Shown in pieces: positions 1 through 6,624 of a stretch of 35,979 nt of DNA. The number at the start of each line of letters is the position of its first letter. Within the stretch, counting starts at the first letter, position 1. Source of the DNA: Pseudoflavonifractor intestinihominis (GTDB lineage: Bacteria > Bacillota > Clostridia > Oscillospirales > Oscillospiraceae); the NCBI RefSeq assembly GCF_040096055.1, contig NZ_JBBMFK010000036.1, forward strand, positions 1-35,979, read 5' to 3'. Below the pieces are notes generated by a model, which was not told the origin of the DNA, searched no databases, and worked only from the letters and a program-made list of their open reading frames with translations. A program made the translations under genes and the position numbers.

Positions 1-159
1 TTCCCCGCGCGGAGCGCGTGAGAGGGCTGCGGTTTTGCCGCAGCCCTCTTTTAATCTGTACGGGGTCCCCATCCGGTTTCCGGATGGGGTGAGTCCGGCG
101 TGTGCCCCGTGTGCGCCCATCCCCAGGCCTATTTCGAGCTTCAGGCCAAGAATTATTGA
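1..159. repeat. Direct repeat, copy 1 of about 158 bp
   Basis: First copy of a direct duplication whose second copy starts at 179. The copies differ by a few substitutions and one single-base indel (around 55-60). Each carries two hairpins: a 12-bp GC-rich stem followed by T residues (21-52 here) and a perfect 10-bp stem CCCCATCCGG/CCGGATGGGG (67-89 here). Each ends in the same tract ATTTCGAGCTTCAGGCCAAG plus AATTATTGA. No coding sequence is evident. The copy may continue upstream of the window, so its left boundary is not certain. Confidence 0.85.
21..52 (+). terminator. Terminator-like hairpin in repeat copy 1
   Basis: Stem AGAGGGCTGCGG / CCGCAGCCCTCT (12 bp, perfect) with loop TTTTG, followed by TTT. 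It would terminate a transcript entering from the left edge. The same structure recurs at 199-230. Confidence 0.6.
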
Positions 160-178
160 GCGCTGTCCCGCCGGGGGC

Positions 179-336
179 TTCCCCGCGCGGAGCGCGTGAG
201 AGGGCTGCGGTTTTGCCGCAGCCCTCTTTTGATCCGTCGGGGTCCCCATCCGGTTTCCGGATGGGGTGGGGCCGGCGTGTGCCCTGTGTGCGCACATCCC
301 CAGGCCTATTTCGAGCTTCAGGCCAAGAATTATTGA
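179..336. repeat. Direct repeat, copy 2 of about 158 bp
   Basis: Second copy of the repeat at 1-159, separated from it by about 19 bp of unrelated sequence. It holds the same two hairpins at 199-230 and 244-266 and the same terminal AATTATTGA. The near identity of the copies indicates recent duplication or a family of dispersed intergenic elements; one window cannot distinguish these. Confidence 0.85.
199..230 (+). terminator. Terminator-like hairpin in repeat copy 2
   Basis: Identical 12-bp stem and TTTTG loop to the hairpin at 21-52, followed by TTT. It is the duplicated copy, so whether it acts as a terminator here is uncertain. Confidence 0.5.
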
Positions 337-387
337 TGTTATGCGGACACACCCCGGCCGGGATGTCTGTCTGAGCTGCAATAGGGA

Positions 388-427
388 AAGGAGCCGTCCG
401 GTCTGCAAGACCGGACGGCTCCTTTTG
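388..427. terminator. Intrinsic terminator downstream of galM
   Basis: Perfect 17-bp stem (388-404 with 408-424), loop GCA, followed by TT on the plus strand and A/T-containing sequence on the minus strand. It lies 17 bp past the galM stop codon and is the natural end of that minus-strand transcript. The T tract is better on the plus strand, so it may work in both directions. Confidence 0.75.
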
Positions 428-443
428 TCTGAAAAGTATGGCG

Positions 444-1469
444 TCAGCCACGCACGGAGAAGGCAAACTCGATGCGCTGCTGGTAGGGTACATCCTGCCG
501 CAGGATGTTGGAGGGGAAGGCGGGCCAGGCGGCGGCGTCAGGCCAACCCTGAGCCTCCAGAGCCACGCCGCTGCGGGGACCGTACACCGCGCCGCCCTTT
601 CCGGCGGGGCCGGAGAGAAAGTCGCCGGTGTACACCTGAAGGCCGGGCTGGGTGGTGCTGACGTCCAGGGTGATGCCGCTCTCCCGGCTGCACAGCTGGG
701 CGGCGGAGTGGAGCCCGGTGCGGGAGAAACAGAAGTTATAATCCACCGGAACGTCCAGCGGCTTGGGGCGGAGAAAATCCAGAGGGGTATTTTCAACCTG
801 AAGAATACGGCCTGTAATCAAATTCCGCTGGTCCAGTTCGGTATACTCGTCGGCGGAGACCTGAAGTGTGTGCTTGTCGATGGTACCGGCGCCGGCGCCG
901 TTGAGGTTGAAATAGGGGTGGTTGGTAAGGGACACCACGGTATCCTGATCCGCAAAGGCGGTGAACTCCAGGGAGAGGGTGTTGCTGTTGCTCCAGGCGA
1001 AGGAGACAGACACCTCCAGATTGCCGGGATAGCCCTCCTCACCGTCGGGAGAGCGGCGGCGGAACACCAGGTTGCCGCCCCGGACCTTGGCCGACCAGAT
1101 GTACCGGTTAAAGCCGCGGACGCCGCCGTGGAGCTGATAGTCCCCACAGTTGGCGGAGAGGGGATAGGTCTTGCCCCCCAGGGTGACCTTGGCGCCTGCA
1201 ATGCGACCGGCGCAGCGACCGATGACAGCGCCCAGATAGGCGTCGCCTGCCTCATAGTCCTCTATGCGGTCATAGCCCAGGAGAACGTCGGTGATCTGGC
1301 CTTTCCGGTCCGGAACGCCGATCCCGCGCAGCGTGCAGCCGTAGTCCAGAACTTCTACCCATGCGCCGGAGGGATTTTCAATGCGGTAACAGGTAACGGC
1401 TTCACCTGTGCTGGTGGTACCGAAGGGGCGGGCGATCCAAATCCCGGGCTGTACACCGGTCTCGCTCAT
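444..1469 (-). CDS. galM: Aldose 1-epimerase (galactose mutarotase)
   Basis: A 341-residue cytosolic mutarotase that interconverts alpha and beta anomers of galactose or glucose, normally feeding the Leloir pathway. The family hallmarks are visible: QLHGG, the GEEGYPG strand, the NHPYFNLNG segment carrying the active-site His, and a late LEAQGWPDA segment holding the expected catalytic Glu. The length is normal for the family. The start is supported by AAAGGAG about 10 bp upstream. It is transcribed alone from a good promoter at 1523-1551 and is not adjacent to galK or galT. Two regulators and the sporulation block separate it from the galacto-N-biose genes, so a link to them is only possible. 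Confidence 0.93.
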   Translation of the reverse strand: MSETGVQPGIWIARPFGTTSTGEAVTCYRIENPSGAWVEVLDYGCTLRGIGVPDRKGQITDVLLGYDRIEDYEAGDAYLGAVIGRCAGRIAGAKVTLGGKTYPLSANCGDYQLHGGVRGFNRYIWSAKVRGGNLVFRRRSPDGEEGYPGNLEVSVSFAWSNSNTLSLEFTAFADQDTVVSLTNHPYFNLNGAGAGTIDKHTLQVSADEYTELDQRNLITGRILQVENTPLDFLRPKPLDVPVDYNFCFSRTGLHSAAQLCSRESGITLDVSTTQPGLQVYTGDFLSGPAGKGGAVYGPRSGVALEAQGWPDAAAWPAFPSNILRQDVPYQQRIEFAFSVRG

Positions 1470-1522
1470 AGCGTGGAGCTCCTTTCAGACAAACAATGAT
1501 GAGAGTTATTAACATATGAAAA

Positions 1523-1551
1523 AGTATATAACATTGGCTCCTGGTTGACAA
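1523..1551 (-). promoter_or_regulatory. galM promoter (sigma-A type)
   Basis: On the minus strand TTGTCA (1546-1551) and TATACT (1523-1528) are separated by 17 bp, about 55 bp upstream of the galM start. The rest of the 490-bp AT-rich gap between galM and the flavoprotein gene shows no open frame worth calling. Confidence 0.65.
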
Positions 1552-1861
1552 CAGAGATTTTATACGATTCTGATAGGAAAAGAAAAATAAAATGGTGAAA
1601 ACAGCCGGAAGTTGGAGCTGTTCCCCCAAAAAATGTGAACACAATGTGAGAAACGCGGGATTGGCCGGACAGAAGGGCGGGAAAGGCAAAAGGCGGTCGG
1701 AACAATGCATGGTATAATTGGATAAAAATTCCCTGACATTGTGCCTGCAAAGTGCCGTAAAAGTATTTTTGCCCTGCGATATTTTGAAATATTAGAAATA
1801 TATGGGAAAAACGAAATATTTTAGTGGAAAAACGGGAGAACGAAAAAACTTTAACAAACTA

Positions 1862-1889
1862 TTGACAAGGCGAAATTAACTGTTAAAAT
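1862..1889 (+). promoter_or_regulatory. Promoter of the flavoprotein reductase gene
   Basis: A consensus TTGACA (1862-1867) and TAAAAT (1884-1889) with a 16-bp spacer lie about 75 bp before the start at 1963. An AGGAGG ribosome-binding site follows at 1949-1954. Confidence 0.6.
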
Positions 1890-1962
1890 AAAGACGTACT
1901 TACCGACGGTCAGTGACCATAAGTAAGCAAGTGGAAAGAGAAAGAAACAGGAGGAACAGAAA

Positions 1963-3960
1963 ATGAAGCGCGCGAAGAAGCTGCTCTGTGCGCTGCTGGC
2001 GGGCGCCATGCTGTTTGCCATGGCGGCCTGCGGACAGGAGAGCACAGAGCCCACCGGGGAGACGCAGCCCCAGACCGAGGTATCCGCCACGCCGGCCCAG
2101 ACCGACGAGGCCCCCTTCAGCAGCGCCAAGGACGGCACCTACACCGACTTTGGCTCCGGCAGAAACGACTTTATCTATGTGGCCACTACCTTCGAGAACG
2201 GCCGCATCACCAAGGTGGAAGTGACTGACGAGAAGGAGACCCCCTCCATCGCTTCCCCCGCCCTGAACATGATCCCCGACCGGATCGTGGAGAACCAGAG
2301 CGTGAACATCGACACCATCGCCACCTGCACCCTGGCCTGCAACGGCATCATCGAGGCGGTCAAGGGCTGCATCGAGCAGGCCGGCGCCTCTGTGGACGAG
2401 TTCATGACCGACGCCACCAGCAAGCCTGAGTCCACCGGCGATGCCACCTATGACTGCGACGTGGCCATCGTGGGTGCTGGCGGTTCCGGTCTGGCGGCCG
2501 CTGTCCGTGCCGCCCAGCTGGGCCTCAACGTGGTCATGCTGGAGAAGCGCAGCGTGAGCGGCGGCGCCCTGTACGGCACCGAGTGCCACTACTCCCTCAA
2601 CTCCATCGGCGACGTCATGTTCGGTATGCAGACCCAGACCCCCGAAGAGGGCTACGAGTACCACATGAACCACAACCACAACAACAGCAACCCTGAGATC
2701 GTGAAGCTGTTCATGAACAACGTGGGCACCTCCACCAACTGGATCATCAGCCTGGGCAACAACGTGGAGGCCGCCTACGACTCCTTCCGCGGCCCCAACA
2801 CCTCCACCTGGCTGATGCTGGAGGGCGAGGGCCCCGGCGTGGCCGTGCGGATGCAGGCCAAATGCAATGAGCTGGGCGTCACCACCCTGCTCAACACCAC
2901 CGGCAAGAGCCTGATCATGGATGAGAACGGCCAGTGCGTGGGCGTCAACGCCGAGACCGCTGCCGGCGACAAGGTCACCGTCAACGCCAAGTCCGTCATC
3001 GTGGCCACCGGCGGCTTTGTGGACAACAAGGAGATGCTGGCCGAGTACGTGGGCCAGAACCAGGCCGACGCCTCCACCTCCGGCGGCAACCTGAAGGCCG
3101 GCGGTACCGGCGGCCGCATGGGCGAAGGCATCCAGATGTGCTGGGACGTGGGCGCCGCCAAGTTCGGACAGGAGTGGGTGGCTTACAGCCTGACCACCGT
3201 GCCCGGCTGCGCCATTGACTCCCCCGTCCACCGCGTGGGCTATCAGGGCTATCTGTGGGTCAACAACGGCGGCGAGCGGTTCTCCGACGAGACCAGCGGC
3301 TTCATGCTGGCCTGCGACCAGGAGCACGGCTTCTATTGGAGCATTCTGGACCAGTCCATGATCGACTTCATGAGCACCAACAACACCCTGTCCGGCACCT
3401 GCTTCACCCCCTCCACCAACGCCCCCATCGAGGGCCTCCAGGAGGTCCTGGACGCGGCTGTGGAGAAGGGCTTCGTCATCAAGGCCGACACCCTGGAGGA
3501 CCTGGCCGCCCAGATGGAGGTGCCCGCGGACACCTTTGTGTCCACCGTGGAGACCTACAATACTTACTGCGCTAACGGCGAGGACCCCGACTTCGGCAAG
3601 ACCGCTGACCGGCTGATCGCCTTCGGCGACGGCCCCTACTACGCGGTGAAGATGGTGGGCGGCATGCTGACCACCATCGGCGGCGTGAAGATCAACGAGA
3701 AGATGGAGGTCGTCAGCGAGGACGGCGACATCATCCCCGGTCTGTACTGCGTCGGCGCTGACGCCGGCGGCTTCTACGCCGAGCACTACAACTTCCTGGA
3801 CAGCGGCTGCGCCAGCAGCTTCTCCTTCCTCTCCGGCAAGACCGCCGCTGAGAGCATCACCGAGGCCCTGACCGGCACGCCCGTCAGCGACGAGTGGACC
3901 GACCACGACGCCTCCATGCAGGCTGTGGCGGACATCATCGGCTACGACCTGAACCAGTAA
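1963..3960 (+). CDS. Exported FMN/FAD flavoprotein reductase (fumarate reductase-like lipoprotein)
   Basis: A 665-residue lipoprotein. Residues 1-23 are a signal peptide ending in an AMAAC lipobox (Cys23). An FMN_bind domain spans about 55-140, with Thr123 in DTIATCT at the position where ApbE-type flavinylation normally occurs. A FAD-binding reductase domain begins at about 163 with the GAGGSG dinucleotide motif. Family members pass electrons from membrane carriers to extracellular alkene acceptors such as fumarate, urocanate or cinnamates. The likely proton-donor Arg is kept (Arg439 in GERF). The HHTMGG histidine is replaced by Thr570 and the NRLGGN arginine by Phe611, residues that bind dicarboxylates in true fumarate reductases. 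The substrate is therefore unknown and probably not fumarate. It is followed by its own terminator and a TetR-family regulator, a possible substrate sensor. Confidence 0.88.
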   Translation: MKRAKKLLCALLAGAMLFAMAACGQESTEPTGETQPQTEVSATPAQTDEAPFSSAKDGTYTDFGSGRNDFIYVATTFENGRITKVEVTDEKETPSIASPALNMIPDRIVENQSVNIDTIATCTLACNGIIEAVKGCIEQAGASVDEFMTDATSKPESTGDATYDCDVAIVGAGGSGLAAAVRAAQLGLNVVMLEKRSVSGGALYGTECHYSLNSIGDVMFGMQTQTPEEGYEYHMNHNHNNSNPEIVKLFMNNVGTSTNWIISLGNNVEAAYDSFRGPNTSTWLMLEGEGPGVAVRMQAKCNELGVTTLLNTTGKSLIMDENGQCVGVNAETAAGDKVTVNAKSVIVATGGFVDNKEMLAEYVGQNQADASTSGGNLKAGGTGGRMGEGIQMCWDVGAAKFGQEWVAYSLTTVPGCAIDSPVHRVGYQGYLWVNNGGERFSDETSGFMLACDQEHGFYWSILDQSMIDFMSTNNTLSGTCFTPSTNAPIEGLQEVLDAAVEKGFVIKADTLEDLAAQMEVPADTFVSTVETYNTYCANGEDPDFGKTADRLIAFGDGPYYAVKMVGGMLTTIGGVKINEKMEVVSEDGDIIPGLYCVGADAGGFYAEHYNFLDSGCASSFSFLSGKTAAESITEALTGTPVSDEWTDHDASMQAVADIIGYDLNQ

Positions 3961-3978
3961 TCCCTGTCAGCGACCCGA

Positions 3979-4014
3979 GAGGCCTGTCTCCCCAAAGGGA
4001 GACAGGCCTCTTTT
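3979..4014 (+). terminator. Terminator of the flavoprotein gene
   Basis: Perfect 14-bp stem GAGGCCTGTCTCCC / GGGAGACAGGCCTC with a 4-nt loop, followed by TTTT. It starts 18 bp after the stop codon at 3960 and separates this gene from the TetR gene. Confidence 0.9.
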
Positions 4015-4055
4015 CTGCAAGCTGCACGCTGGGCGCGCATGGTGCGGCGCCGGGG

Positions 4056-4084
4056 TTTTCTTTTCCGCCCGGCTGTGGTATGCT
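4056..4084 (+). promoter_or_regulatory. Possible promoter of the TetR-family gene
   Basis: An extended -10 element TGGTATGCT (hexamer 4079-4084) is preceded at 17 bp by a weak -35, TTTTCT (4056-4061). It lies about 65 bp upstream of the chosen start at 4151. Confidence 0.35.
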
Positions 4085-4150
4085 ATAGCTTGCCCGTCCG
4101 GGGCCGTGGGCCGGGACGGATGCGGCACCGCTATCACAGGAGGTTGGACT

Positions 4151-4765
4151 ATGGCAAAGGGAATGGAGCGCCGCTCGCTCAAGGCCCAGGAGACCAAGCG
4201 GAAGCTGATGGAGAAGGCCGTGGAGCTCATCGGTCAGCGTGGATACAGCGGCGTGTCGGTCAGCCAGATCTGCGCGGCGTGCGGGGTGTCCAAAGGGACA
4301 TATTATGTATACTATAACTCCAAAGAGGACATTGTCTACTACCTGGCCTCTGAGTTCAATGAGACGCTGTATCAGCGGCTGAACGAGGAACTGGACTATG
4401 AGAATGCCCAGAGCGCCCGGCAGCTCTACCAGCACTATGTGGAGATTTATGTAGACCAGGTGATACAGTACGGGCGCATGTTCAGCCGGGCCTATCAGGA
4501 GGGCATGCTGCGCACTGGGATCTCCCAGGAGCAGAGCCGCTCCGACCTGCCGGAGGAGCATATCTCCCGCATCATCGACTTTGGCATCCAGACCGGGGAA
4601 TTCCGCCCGGATGTGGACAAGGCTGCCTTCTGGGAGCAGCTCACCATCACAAAGCTGGGCTCCAACTACGCCTGGAGCATTGAGGAGTCGGTGGACGCCC
4701 AGCACCAGCGGGAACGGGCGCTGCGCTGGCTGGGCAGCCTGGAGCTGTTTCTGCTGAAAAGATAA
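4151..4765 (+). CDS. TetR/AcrR-family transcriptional regulator
   Basis: A 204-residue repressor-type protein. The N-terminal helix-turn-helix (about residues 10-60) has the family pattern AVELIGQRGYSGVSVSQIC followed by GVSKGTYYVYYNSKEDI. The C-terminal half is an all-helical ligand-binding domain whose inducer cannot be predicted. The start at 4151 is chosen because AGGAGG lies 7 bp upstream (4138-4143); an in-frame ATG at 4106 has no good ribosome-binding site. It lies directly after the flavoprotein reductase and before the spo0A terminator, so the reductase gene is its most plausible target. Autoregulation is also possible, but no clear palindromic operator was found next to either gene. 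Confidence 0.88.
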   Translation: MAKGMERRSLKAQETKRKLMEKAVELIGQRGYSGVSVSQICAACGVSKGTYYVYYNSKEDIVYYLASEFNETLYQRLNEELDYENAQSARQLYQHYVEIYVDQVIQYGRMFSRAYQEGMLRTGISQEQSRSDLPEEHISRIIDFGIQTGEFRPDVDKAAFWEQLTITKLGSNYAWSIEESVDAQHQRERALRWLGSLELFLLKR

Positions 4766-4783
4766 TAAAAATATAAAAAACAT

Positions 4784-4824
4784 GCCCGCTCTGCCGGATG
4801 AAACCGGCGGGGCGGGCGCATTTT
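4784..4824. terminator. Bidirectional terminator between the TetR gene and spo0A
   Basis: A 14-bp stem with two G-U pairs (4784-4797 with 4804-4817), loop ATGAAA, is followed on the plus strand by TTTT and on the minus strand by a long T-rich tract. It serves both converging genes. Confidence 0.8.
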
Positions 4825-4845
4825 ATGCTGTACGGAGATAGGGGG

Positions 4846-5616
4846 TCATTTCTCCCTCTGCTGGAGCTGGAGCCGGTCGGCGATCATGGCGATGAACTCG
4901 CTGTTGGTGGGCTTGCCCTTGGCGTTGGAGACGGTGTAGCCGAAATACTTCTGGAGGGTCTCCAGGTCGCCCCGGTCCCAGGCCACCTCAATGGCGTGGC
5001 GGATGGCCCGCTCCACCCGGGAGGCGGTGGTGTTGAACCTCTTGGCCACCTCGGGGTAGAGCACCTTGGTGACGGCGTTGATCACGTCCATGTCCTGGAC
5101 CGCGATGATGATGGCCTCCCGCAGGTACTGGTAGCCCTTGATGTGGGCGGGAACGCCGATCTCATGTATGATAGCGGTGACCGTGCTCTCCAGGCTCTGC
5201 TCCTTGGCGGCGGGCTGGGCGGCCTCCTCCTGGCTGGGCTGGATCAGCGCGGAGAGCTGACGGATGCGCTCAGCGGCAGTGGTCATACGGCAGGGCTTCA
5301 TCAGATAATAGTCCGCGCCCGCCGAGGCGGCGTGAGTGGCCACCGCGCCGCTGGCAAAGCTGGAGATCACCAGCACCCGGGGCCGGGGCGTCAGGGCCGC
5401 CAACTCGGAGAGCACCTCCAACCCATCCATCCGTGTCAGGACCAGGTCCATGGCCACCACGTCCGGCCCAAGCTCTTTTGCCAGACGAATGGTCTCCTGT
5501 CCGTCCCCGGTGGAGGCGATGACCTCCATATCGGGTTCCTCGCTGAGCGCATCGTTGAGCAGGCTGCGGAATTCCTCTCCCGCGTCCGCAGTCAGAATCC
5601 TGATTTTGTTCTCCAT
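4846..5616 (-). CDS. spo0A: Sporulation master regulator Spo0A
   Basis: A 256-residue response regulator that commits the cell to sporulation. The C-terminal DNA-binding domain is nearly identical to that of Bacillus, including IIHEIGVPAHIKGY, the FNTTASRVERAIRH recognition region and KPTNSEFIAM. The N-terminal receiver keeps the phosphoacceptor Asp57, the Ser85 switch position and Lys107. The usual acidic pair is reduced from DD to D11-A12, and the MP after the phospho-Asp is replaced by LT. The start at 5616 gives the family length and has AAGGA upstream; an in-frame upstream start would add a 27-residue tail unlike the family. It has its own promoter and an inverted repeat resembling 0A boxes upstream, suggesting autoregulation. 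The spoIVB partner usually adjacent to it is about 2 kb away. Confidence 0.96.
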   Translation of the reverse strand: MENKIRILTADAGEEFRSLLNDALSEEPDMEVIASTGDGQETIRLAKELGPDVVAMDLVLTRMDGLEVLSELAALTPRPRVLVISSFASGAVATHAASAGADYYLMKPCRMTTAAERIRQLSALIQPSQEEAAQPAAKEQSLESTVTAIIHEIGVPAHIKGYQYLREAIIIAVQDMDVINAVTKVLYPEVAKRFNTTASRVERAIRHAIEVAWDRGDLETLQKYFGYTVSNAKGKPTNSEFIAMIADRLQLQQREK

Positions 5617-5687
5617 GTCCTCGTCCTTTCCAAGCGTGTGCTTGATGAGATAGCGCCGCGGGCCAGATGTCATTACCGGTTGGCTAT

Positions 5688-5716
5688 AATTTACCATAAA
5701 TAGACAGCGAGCGCAA
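5688..5716 (-). promoter_or_regulatory. spo0A promoter candidate
   Basis: On the minus strand TTGCGC (5711-5716) and TAAATT (5688-5693) are 17 bp apart, about 70 bp upstream of the spo0A start. The weak -35 would suit an activated promoter. The dyad at 5747-5777 lies just upstream of it. Confidence 0.45.
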
Positions 5717-5746
5717 GAGGAAAATGGAAATAAATGGATAAAAATG

Positions 5747-5777
5747 ATTCGACTTTTCTCGACCGCAGAAGTCGAAT
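5747..5777 (-). promoter_or_regulatory. Inverted pair of 0A-box-like sites upstream of spo0A
   Basis: A perfect 9-bp inverted repeat, ATTCGACTT (5747-5755) and AAGTCGAAT (5769-5777), with a 13-bp spacer. Each arm contains AGTCGAA, one base from the Spo0A recognition core TGTCGAA, and a degenerate GGTCGAGAA lies between them. The dyad is about 30 bp upstream of the proposed -35, a suitable place for activation. Binding is inferred. Confidence 0.5.
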
Positions 5778-5815
5778 GGACAGGCCCAAGGGGGGAAAAG
5801 GGCGGATTCGGCCGG

Positions 5816-6379
5816 TCACACAGAGGGGCGCAGTATATCGCAGACGTACTTCCGGTCGACCCGCTCGGTGCACCACACGCCGTTGTCGGACACGCCGAAG
5901 GAGCACCCGTCGGCGGCCATGGCCCGGGCGTCGATCTTCAGCACCACCGGCGCCTGCCGCCAGCGGCAGGCGGACTGCCAGGCCTTGGACTCCTCGGCCT
6001 GCATGTGGACCGCATGGCGGGACATGCGGGAGATATAGCCGCTGTCCTGAATGGCGCTCCAGGCCCGCTCGGTGGTGCCGTGGTACAGGTAGGCGGGCGG
6101 GGCGGCGGGGGTCAGCTCAGGCTCCACCCAGGGGATGGAGTGGCCCTGGCAGGCCTTGATCCGGCTCTTGTCCGGGCTGAAGCGGTAGCGGCCCTTGTTG
6201 TCGGCGGCCACAAGCTGCTCCAGCTGGGGCATGGTGAGGCGGTACCGTCCGGCCTTGTTGACGTTTTCGATGAGCTGCGCGGTGCTGACCCAGCCGTGGC
6301 GGTCCATATCCAGACCGGCATCCTCAGGGGCGTGCCGCAGCAGGCGGCAGAGATAGATGGACAGCTTGGCTTGGCTCAT
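5816..6379 (-). CDS. kptA: RNA 2'-phosphotransferase (Tpt1/KptA family)
   Basis: A 187-residue enzyme that transfers an RNA 2'-phosphate to NAD+. In eukaryotes this finishes tRNA splicing; bacteria lack that pathway and the native substrate is unknown. Family landmarks in order: LSIYLCRLLRHAPE with the first catalytic Arg, the HGWV segment, ACQGHS with the catalytic His, LYHGTTERAW, the SRMSRHAVHM arginine/histidine segment, and VLKIDA. The length is typical. The start at 6379 has GGGAGG about 8 bp upstream. It is transcribed toward spo0A from its own strong promoter (6423-6451) and sits between spo0A and spoIVB, which are usually adjacent. No clear terminator separates it from spo0A, so readthrough into spo0A is possible. 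Confidence 0.9.
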   Translation of the reverse strand: MSQAKLSIYLCRLLRHAPEDAGLDMDRHGWVSTAQLIENVNKAGRYRLTMPQLEQLVAADNKGRYRFSPDKSRIKACQGHSIPWVEPELTPAAPPAYLYHGTTERAWSAIQDSGYISRMSRHAVHMQAEESKAWQSACRWRQAPVVLKIDARAMAADGCSFGVSDNGVWCTERVDRKYVCDILRPSV

Positions 6380-6422
6380 AATCGCGCCCTCCCGTAATAT
6401 AAATTTACATAATATTTTCCAT

Positions 6423-6451
6423 ATTATAGCATAGACCGGATGGCCGGTCAA
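6423..6451 (-). promoter_or_regulatory. kptA promoter
   Basis: On the minus strand TTGACC (6446-6451) and a perfect TATAAT (6423-6428) are spaced by 17 bp, about 45 bp upstream of the kptA start. Confidence 0.75.
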
Positions 6452-6518
6452 TCAGGACAGTATATTCCGCGCAGGCCGCAGCTCTCTGCTGCTGCGACGG
6501 CACTCGCCTTCCGCGTGA

Positions 6519-6548
6519 TTGCATTTTGGGGCCGCCAGACTCTATAAT
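6519..6548 (+). promoter_or_regulatory. Promoter of the XRE/TPR gene
   Basis: TTGCAT (6519-6524) and TATAAT (6543-6548) with an 18-bp spacer. This leaves a leader of about 70 nt before the start at 6625, and it diverges from the kptA promoter. Confidence 0.55.
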
Positions 6549-6624
6549 AGGCTCAGAACAGGGCGGCCGCCATGGGTTCGGACAGACTGGAAGACCTATG
6601 AAACAGTTCAGAAGAGAGGCAACG

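Noticed and set aside
444..1469. galM as a member of the galacto-N-biose island
   Set aside because: It is about 10 kb from the island with unrelated genes between, and GH112 yields Gal-1-P rather than free galactose, so there is no direct need for a mutarotase.
1900..3906. A 668-codon minus-strand open frame over the flavoprotein gene
   Set aside because: Mirror composition and full overlap with a gene that has a signal peptide, FMN and FAD motifs.
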